Shown here: positions 58,222-64,000 of the stretch, one piece after another
Numbering within the stretch: the stretch's first letter is position 1
Layout: every line of letters begins with the position of its first letter
Assembly (NCBI RefSeq): GCF_001039355.2
Contig: NW_019775702.1
Span: forward strand, 62,001 to 126,000
Source: Lingula anatina
Lineage: Eukaryota; Brachiopoda; Lingulata; Lingulida; Lingulidae
Direction: 5' to 3'
DNA length: 64,000 bases
Program-made: the position numbers and the translations under genes
The notes under the pieces: generated by a model
Databases searched by the model: none
Seen by the model: the letters and a program-made list of their open reading frames with translations, nothing else
What the model was told of the DNA's origin: nothing

Positions 58222-58899
58222 GCATCAATTCATTACACACATTGATTTCCAAAATCATTCTGTATGATGGAAATTTAGGGTTTTTTTATAACTGTTCCTC
58301 TAACCAGCTGTGTGTTTTTGAACTATATTTTGAAGGTGGGCTGACCTACAAACATCTCCGGTCTTTAATACAAGCCATTAATCCACTTTGTCCATTAAGA
58401 TTTTATTTAGGATGGTTATTGAAGTAGAACAGAAATGTTATATTTTTAATGTTTATTTCTGATGTTTTGGCTTCAAATATGTCGCTAGGTGTCATTTAGT
58501 ACAAATCAACTTCTGCGTACGGTATAACTTTGTAGGCCAAAGGAATAGATAATAATAATAACAATAATTTATTCGGCTTTAAGTGTTACAATTTAATATT
58601 GTTTGCTGTCTAATTAAGCTACTTCTAACACTTCTCTGTTATCCTTACATCAAAAATATAAATAAAGGATAAAATATCTATCAAAGCATCAGTAACTGCA
58701 GTCTCACTTGACAATATAAGCAAGATCATTCTATACATAATAATTAGCTAAAAGTTAATTAATGCGATGGGTGCTTATTCATTGTGCTGCTAACTGAATA
58801 TATTTCGATATTGCCATAAGGGATTTATGATCTTGAGGGTTGAGAAGGATAAATAGTTTCTGATCACTGCCTGCTATATGTAATTCATAATTTTGTCTC
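58222..58899. other. 3' flank of the GPCR gene
   Basis: AT-rich sequence with an AATAAT-rich tract near 58550 and no recognisable gene. Confidence 0.4.
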
Positions 58900-59070
58900 T
58901 CAGTATTTGGGAGGGAATTGAGCATGCTTTGTCGCATGGTAATTGCTGCAAGTGAGGAAGAAATGTTTCTCGTCCTCTATTTCTATTTTACAATGTATGC
59001 AGGTTCTTTCTTCCAGAGAGATTTTCATGTGCCTGCCTCTCTCTATCGCCAGTTCATGGTCACTTATTCT
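58900..59070 (-). pseudogene. Non-LTR retrotransposon ORF2 C-terminal remnant
   Basis: The minus-strand reading contains RISDHELAIERGRH, LEERTCIHCKIEIEDEKHF and LTCSNY. This is the C-x2-C...H-x4-C zinc-knuckle-like tail that follows reverse transcriptase in many animal LINE elements. Only this tail remains; no reverse-transcriptase motifs are present upstream, so it is a 5'-truncated dead copy. Confidence 0.65.
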
Positions 59071-59940
59071 GTAGAAGTAACCATAGAGCAAGAAAATGAA
59101 CGTGAACATATACAAGACAAACATGCATATATACAGATGTTTTATTATAAAATCTTGTCCGCCATTGAATTATACTTTGATAGAAACTTGATAGACTAAA
59201 TCAGCTTAGAAAAATATATCCATTACGTATAATTTTTGTTTATGTTTATGAATGTTTTTTTTACGATCCTTAGAAATTAAGTTATAAATCAAGGTCACTT
59301 AGATGACTCCAATATTTAAACGTTTATCGAAAGCAACCTTCGGCTTTTAGTGAATTGTCTGATTTTTCAAATTGCCACAGTGAGCATTTCTCCCAGAAAA
59401 CCGTTCAGCTTTGATCTTATTTGAAACGATTGATAAATGCATTTTTCGCGTTCACCACAAATGTGTGTATGTTGTACCTTTGTTTTATTCCATACATTGA
59501 TGAATAAAGTAGACCTAATATTTCAGCATGGTCATTAATGCGTTCCTTAATTGACAGTTATGTATGTGCACAAATTTTTCGTTAATTTTAGTTAATAATT
59601 CATATTCAGACGTGACTTCGACCATGACTGATGTTGTGCAGCGACCTGGAAAATTGCAAACATGACAGTCAAATGCAAAACCATCATTCTTCATCAGTTC
59701 CATTTTCTAATTATCAAGCTATTCAAACCATCGGTTGAAGTGAACTCAGATGTCCCTCCTTCGGATTTCTTTAACGTTTCCTTTGTATATTTAAAGAAAA
59801 GCGTTCCTAATTTCATCTATAAAATTTAAATTGTATATCTGTAACACAGAAAATGGTAACCAGGCAGCTGTGTACTTGATCACATATAGTAACATTTCTC
59901 TTCATAATACACAGTGTTTAAAGAAAATCCAAAGTTTTGT

Positions 59941-61073
59941 CTATTCATTCTTTACTTCTTTTGTATCCAATTGCTTCTTCATTTCAAAAGCAACCACCGT
60001 TACAGCATTTCCAACAATAGTCTCACCTGAATCTGGCAACGTGGGAACACATATTTTCTGCCCACCATAGTCGAACAAAAGTTTATTAAGAAAAGCATGG
60101 GCACTGATGTGTTGATTATTAACAGCAGTGTTAACAATGACTATGGCAGTTTTCCCTCTGGTAAAATCTACTTTGTAGTATTCTTTGATCTCAAATGACA
60201 ACTGTTCATATTTCATCAAGTCCTGGTCATCTATGATCTTGTTCTCTTCAGGCATGTCTGCATCATCTTCTGACTCTTGGATCAGGCTTTCCACCATTGC
60301 TGGATCCATGGGACTGGCTTCTCTAGGAGACCAGTCGGCACAGTCTAGCACATGAACCTTGGTGCCTTCATCCAGATGACTAATCAAGGAATTAACAGTG
60401 ACATCTTGAACAATGGGGATGTGAAACTGACATCCCTTTCCTGCCTGAACTACCTGTAGGTCCCACACATCAATGCAGCCTGCAAACAAACATTCCCCAT
60501 TAAAAATTACATTTGTTTCCTTGTTGGGTATAAACTGTGGAAATAAGAAAAAGCATTCAAATCCCATGCCAATTCTATCTTGTACTTGACATTGGCCAGC
60601 AATAAACATTCAGCTTACCACCTTAAAATTTTCATTGTAAAAAAAAAAAACTCGGTATTTTACAGATAACACAAAATCTGGAAAACAATATCCATGAAGT
60701 ATGCAAATGGCCATTTTAATAGGACTGTAACAACTTCCAATCATATAACCCATGACAATAATGGTAATTCAAAAATAAATAAATAAATAAAATCCTAGCA
60801 AAACAACTGGAGAGAAGTGATTGTCTACCTTCAGCAAGAAGGATTTTATCTACTCTTGCAGCAGCAGCTGCCTGTAAAAGTGTCACCATACTTGCTGGGT
60901 CTGTCACTCCATCACATATCAGTGTTATGGGGCAAACGTCCTGTCTCTGCATACCTATCCTTTCAGGGAGAGGCATCCTAAAGATACCTGAGAGGGAAAG
61001 TATACATTCATTATAATCTAACAACCAACTATAAAACATGTGTATAACACCTAGTGAAAAACAACATGCACAC

Positions 61074-61121
<48 letters not shown>

Positions 61122-61730
61122 AGGGAGGGAGGGAGGATGACCCATAAATGTTACCCACTCTAACTGTTCACTGTATAGTATGTCAATACTTAAATCTTTT
61201 GGGTCAGAAGAAAAATGTCACGGAAGCATGAAGTTTTTATTGGATACTATTAGTTCCTTACAGTCTCACTATTTCAGAACAGTGTTCAATAATTCATGAC
61301 ATGTTCAATCCTTGCACCTCATCCTGAATTAGTTGCTTCTCAGTGCATGGATTCCACAACTGTCATTAATTATTGAACAACACCAATTTTTAATATTCAA
61401 CATAATGAATACATTCCAGTTATATATTATAGCAATGTTCAGCAAGAAAAATGCTCCTTACCTACAACATTAGGTGTTTCATCAGCATTACACCACAGTT
61501 GCATTGACTGCTTCTTAACTCCATATACATTTGGAATTTTCTTTTTACTTAAAGTTAAAGTGTCCAGCTTCTCTTGTACATTTAACATTACTTTACTGTC
61601 TCCGGAAAAGAATATGCTCTTGGGAATAAGACCTGCTTCCAGTGCTCTTAATATCAATGCTTCTCCCTGCACCAAAATTATATCATGTTTCTTTCGACTG
61701 TAGGCAGTCCTTGTATGCTGCATAATGTAC
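59941..61730 (-). CDS. MRM3-like SPOUT rRNA methyltransferase homologue, 5'-partial, motifs degenerate
   Basis: Homologue of mitochondrial 16S rRNA 2'-O-methyltransferase MRM3 (SpoU/TrmH family). Exons on the minus strand with matching phases: 61730-61462, 60987-60829 and 60479-59941 (stop at 59943-59941). Upstream exons, including any mitochondrial presequence, were not found. Exon 1 of this part is the substrate-binding domain (ILVQGEALILRALEAGLIPK). Next comes TPNVVGIFRMP, then the SPOUT fold: LICDGVTDPASMVTLLQAAAAARVDKILL, CIDVWDLQVVQAGKGCQFHIPI, IVIVNTAVNNQHIS and VPTLPDSGETIVGNAVTVVAFE. The order and length match the family, but motif 1 lacks its usual Asn and Arg, motif 2 lacks the GGE-x-G-S core, and motif 3 lacks ESLN. 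An acidic insertion (ESEDDADMPEENK) lies between motifs 1 and 2, where MRM3 also has one. It is probably an expressed, catalytically inactive or re-purposed homologue. Confidence 0.8.
61078..61137. repeat. (GA)n followed by (GGGA)n microsatellite
   Basis: About 18 GA units then five GGGA units, in the intron between the first two MRM3-like exons visible here. Confidence 0.95.
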
Positions 61731-61739
61731 CTGAAATGA

Positions 61740-62499
61740 AAAAAAAATGCTTAAGTACATGATCATATATCCTATTCATCTGATGAATAGGATATTTAAC
61801 AAAGAAATATCCATATATGAAAACATTCAAACACGCTCAGATTGGGTTCACTGCCGCATGGGCTAACCAACTTCTGGGCATATTCAATTTAATGCACAAT
61901 TCAGAAAAAGAAACAGTACCCTGACAGGACTTCGCCAAATTCTCACATTCAAAATTCCATGGTTGGAAGCCTTTCACAGTTTAGGATACTGTGGCCATAT
62001 AAAAAAAGTTAAGCAATGTACTGGTTCATTTACACAGCTATAAGCAGCGAAATTTATTGGTTTTTCATAAGTACCAACTTGTAAAGGAGATACATTGCAG
62101 TCACTTAAAGTTGAGTCAGGACATTTCATAGTTACTATAACATTCACTTTATCTTCACATATTGGAGGATGTGCTACAAATGAACTAGCATTCCTATCGC
62201 AGTAAATGCAGAACTCTTGAAAAGTAGTGATAGAGACAGATCTTAAGAGATAAGCAAGCAATAGCAAAATCCAACACTTTTATGGTTACTGTGAAGGTGC
62301 CAAGAATAAGATTTTCCCATGCTTGAGCTTTAAAAAATTACAACAAACCAACCCTTTCCTGACACTCAACATAACTATGTTACATTCTGGAGAAAAGTCA
62401 AGATAGGCAGCCAGTTTTGTAAGAATGTGATAAATTTGGTGACAGTAAATCATATTCTGAAAAACTATCAAAAGTAATATTAGAGACCATTCCAACAGA
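61740..62499. other. Region 5' of the MRM3-like exons
   Basis: Presumably intron of the MRM3-like gene. Open frames of 97 and 82 codons exist on the minus strand but show no family resemblance and no convincing splice sites. Confidence 0.35.
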
Positions 62500-62680
62500 T
62501 ATTTAGATCGATCTATCCCCCTGAGGAGTCTCACTAAATTGCTGTCAACTTGGCCAGCTTAAATGTCTGTCACATCTGTAAAGCTGTAAGAGGGTAATTA
62601 TCTTTACCCTAGCTGATTCAGTAGGCATGACAGACTTAAGCTTTAAGCTTCTTGAGCTGGCAGCAATAGGGACAGTCGGG
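62500..62680. mobile_element. MITE relic related to 8785-8995
   Basis: Shares TTAGATCGATCTATCCCC, GAGTCTCACTAAATT and the following AAGCTGTAAG-GGGTAATTA-CTTT sequence with the intron element of ALDH B. The right terminus is not preserved. Confidence 0.5.
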
Positions 62681-62815
62681 CTGACGTCACGCGCCTTAGC
62701 AACCGGCATCTGGGGTAAAACAAATCGGGCAACATGGCGGATCACATTGACTTCTAAGTAAAAGTTGGCAGACTTTGTCCGAAGATATCATACTTCGAAG
62801 TGCCTGAACACTTGT

Positions 62816-64000
62816 GTCAGTGAGGATGAGTTATTCACCTGGTCGATTTCCTTTACAGGCCTTTGTAATTAGCGGCTGCACACCTGGTTAAGAGATAAAA
62901 TCGGCCTTAATATAACTGCCGATCGTTATCTGCGATCGGGGATTTTACAGCAGAAGATTTTGCAAAGGCAGTGCTTGACCTTTTGTGTCTGGCGAGTTGA
63001 ATCATTTACCTGGACTATTAAGTTAAGCCTAGGTCCCAACTACGTTTTGGACGCAAAGTTTTTAGGTTCCTAGGACGTAGCTAGATCGCACGTAGCGGCT
63101 GTTGATCATGTCGAAAAGTTTCTACGTGCTGTTTGCGTCCTCCAAAAGACATAAACTCACAGGTTTGTCAATATATTGACGTACTTATTTTTCTTATCTT
63201 TATAACGCCCTCAATTAACTTACAACAAAAAAGTTCGACGTTATAGTCCATTAATTTTAACTAAAAGAATTGATATACCGTCACACATGCCAAAACAAGA
63301 TGCAATCTCAATTTCTTGTAAATACTACTTATTAATTCCTGTAACAATTGACAAACATAAATACCAAACAAGGTACAATGACTTTCTCCATATCTATAAT
63401 AAAATTAACTATACACAGTTTTTTTCTCATCACTCCTTGATNACATACACAAATCTCGTAGTGCATGTATACAGTGTAGCTATGACCAAATCTTGTTTCG
63501 ATCATAAATCCCGTCTTTAGTCACGTTTGCACGACCTATAGCCTGCAACAGTCGTTTATTTTTTATTTTGAAATTTAAGAAATCCCCTTTGATTTTATTA
63601 ATATGTTGGTAGTGTCACCTGGTATACAGCAAGCTTCCACCATTTAACTTTTGTACGTGCCTGTTAAACGTGAGTTAAACGGTACCGGTTCAATTCAGTA
63701 GGCCTGCAAAATCTACCCGTCATGTGTGTCAGCAATATGCAATGTCAACAGTTATAAGTACAATTGAAACCTTCCTTGATAACATCAGTTGCTTTCATAC
63801 GGTTTTCTTTTCAAAGAGATGTGAATATTATGCTCATCCAGGTAGGCAAATGAGTCTTTGCAATCTACCACTGTAAGATTCCCGATCACAGATAACGATC
63901 GGCAGTTAAGGCCGATTTTATCTCTTAACCAGGTGTGCAGCGGCTAATTACAAAAGCCTGTAAAGGAAATCAACCAGGTAAATAGCTCAACTTCACTGAC
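62816..64000. mobile_element. Inverted-repeat element reaching the window edge
   Basis: 62816-62955 (starting GTCAGTGAGG) matches the reverse complement of about 63865-64000 (ending CTTCACTGAC) over some 135 bp, including CTGGTTAAGAGATAAAATCG and GCCGATCGTTATCTG. The right repeat ends exactly at the window edge, so the outer boundary may lie beyond. Inside, an ATG at 63109 opens an 18-codon frame (MSKSFYVLFASSKRHKLT) followed by a possible donor (ACAG/GTTTGT), which could be a first exon or chance. An N stands at 63442. Confidence 0.65.

Noticed and set aside
62545-62745. Basic N-terminal frame (MIRHVARFVLPQ...) as first exon of the MRM3-like gene
   Set aside because: It looks like a mitochondrial presequence, but half of it lies in a MITE relic and I could not find a donor that joins it in phase to the next exon.
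63287-63520. 77-codon frame near the right edge
   Set aside because: It contains an N, has no motif and lies inside an inverted-repeat element.

Overview
The window is animal nuclear DNA. It has AT-rich introns of a few hundred bp with canonical GT/AG splice sites, abundant inverted-repeat (MITE-like) elements, microsatellites and an N gap. The gene content suggests an invertebrate: a tandem array of cytosolic ALDH1/2-type aldehyde dehydrogenases, an SLC18-like vesicular transporter, a GRL101/relaxin-receptor-type GPCR with C-type lectin and LDLa ectodomains, and an MRM3-like SPOUT protein. A mollusc, brachiopod, annelid or invertebrate deuterostome would all fit; I cannot assign a species.

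Layout. 1-4019 holds the 3' twelve exons of aldehyde dehydrogenase A (5' end outside the window). 4689-7819 is a 1.5 kb block present twice around a 44-N gap, each copy carrying exon 1 of gene B. 7572-15780 is the complete ALDH B. 16409-20594 and 28630-32836 are two near-identical copies of the 5' region of another ALDH. The first copy (C) stops after exon 3, and the second continues as the complete ALDH D (29548-36702). Between them, 20596-28442 is a transposon-like unit. It has terminal inverted repeats, alternating arrays of subterminal repeats, and one 868-aa protein combining a gypsy-type DDE integrase, an OTU cysteine-protease domain, 15-aa tandem repeats and an F-box-like segment. 37456-44206 (minus strand) is a 14-exon SLC18-family transporter. 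46248-48552 encodes a small secreted cysteine-rich protein. 49866-51973 is a cluster of TTGCAACC-type repeats with terminal inverted repeats. 53476-58221 encodes the large GPCR. 59941-61730 (minus strand) is the 3' part of an MRM3-like gene whose SPOUT motifs look eroded. 62816-64000 is another inverted-repeat element running to the window edge.

The ALDH genes share exon structure (14 coding exons where complete) and phases and clearly arose by tandem duplication. Comparing copies C and D shows filled and empty sites for two nested transposons, so mobile DNA has reshaped these introns recently. Alternatively, C and D are two haplotypes laid end to end by the assembler. The most unusual item is the integrase-OTU-F-box transposon, whose ends sit at, or within about 190 bp of, the breakpoints of the C/D duplication.
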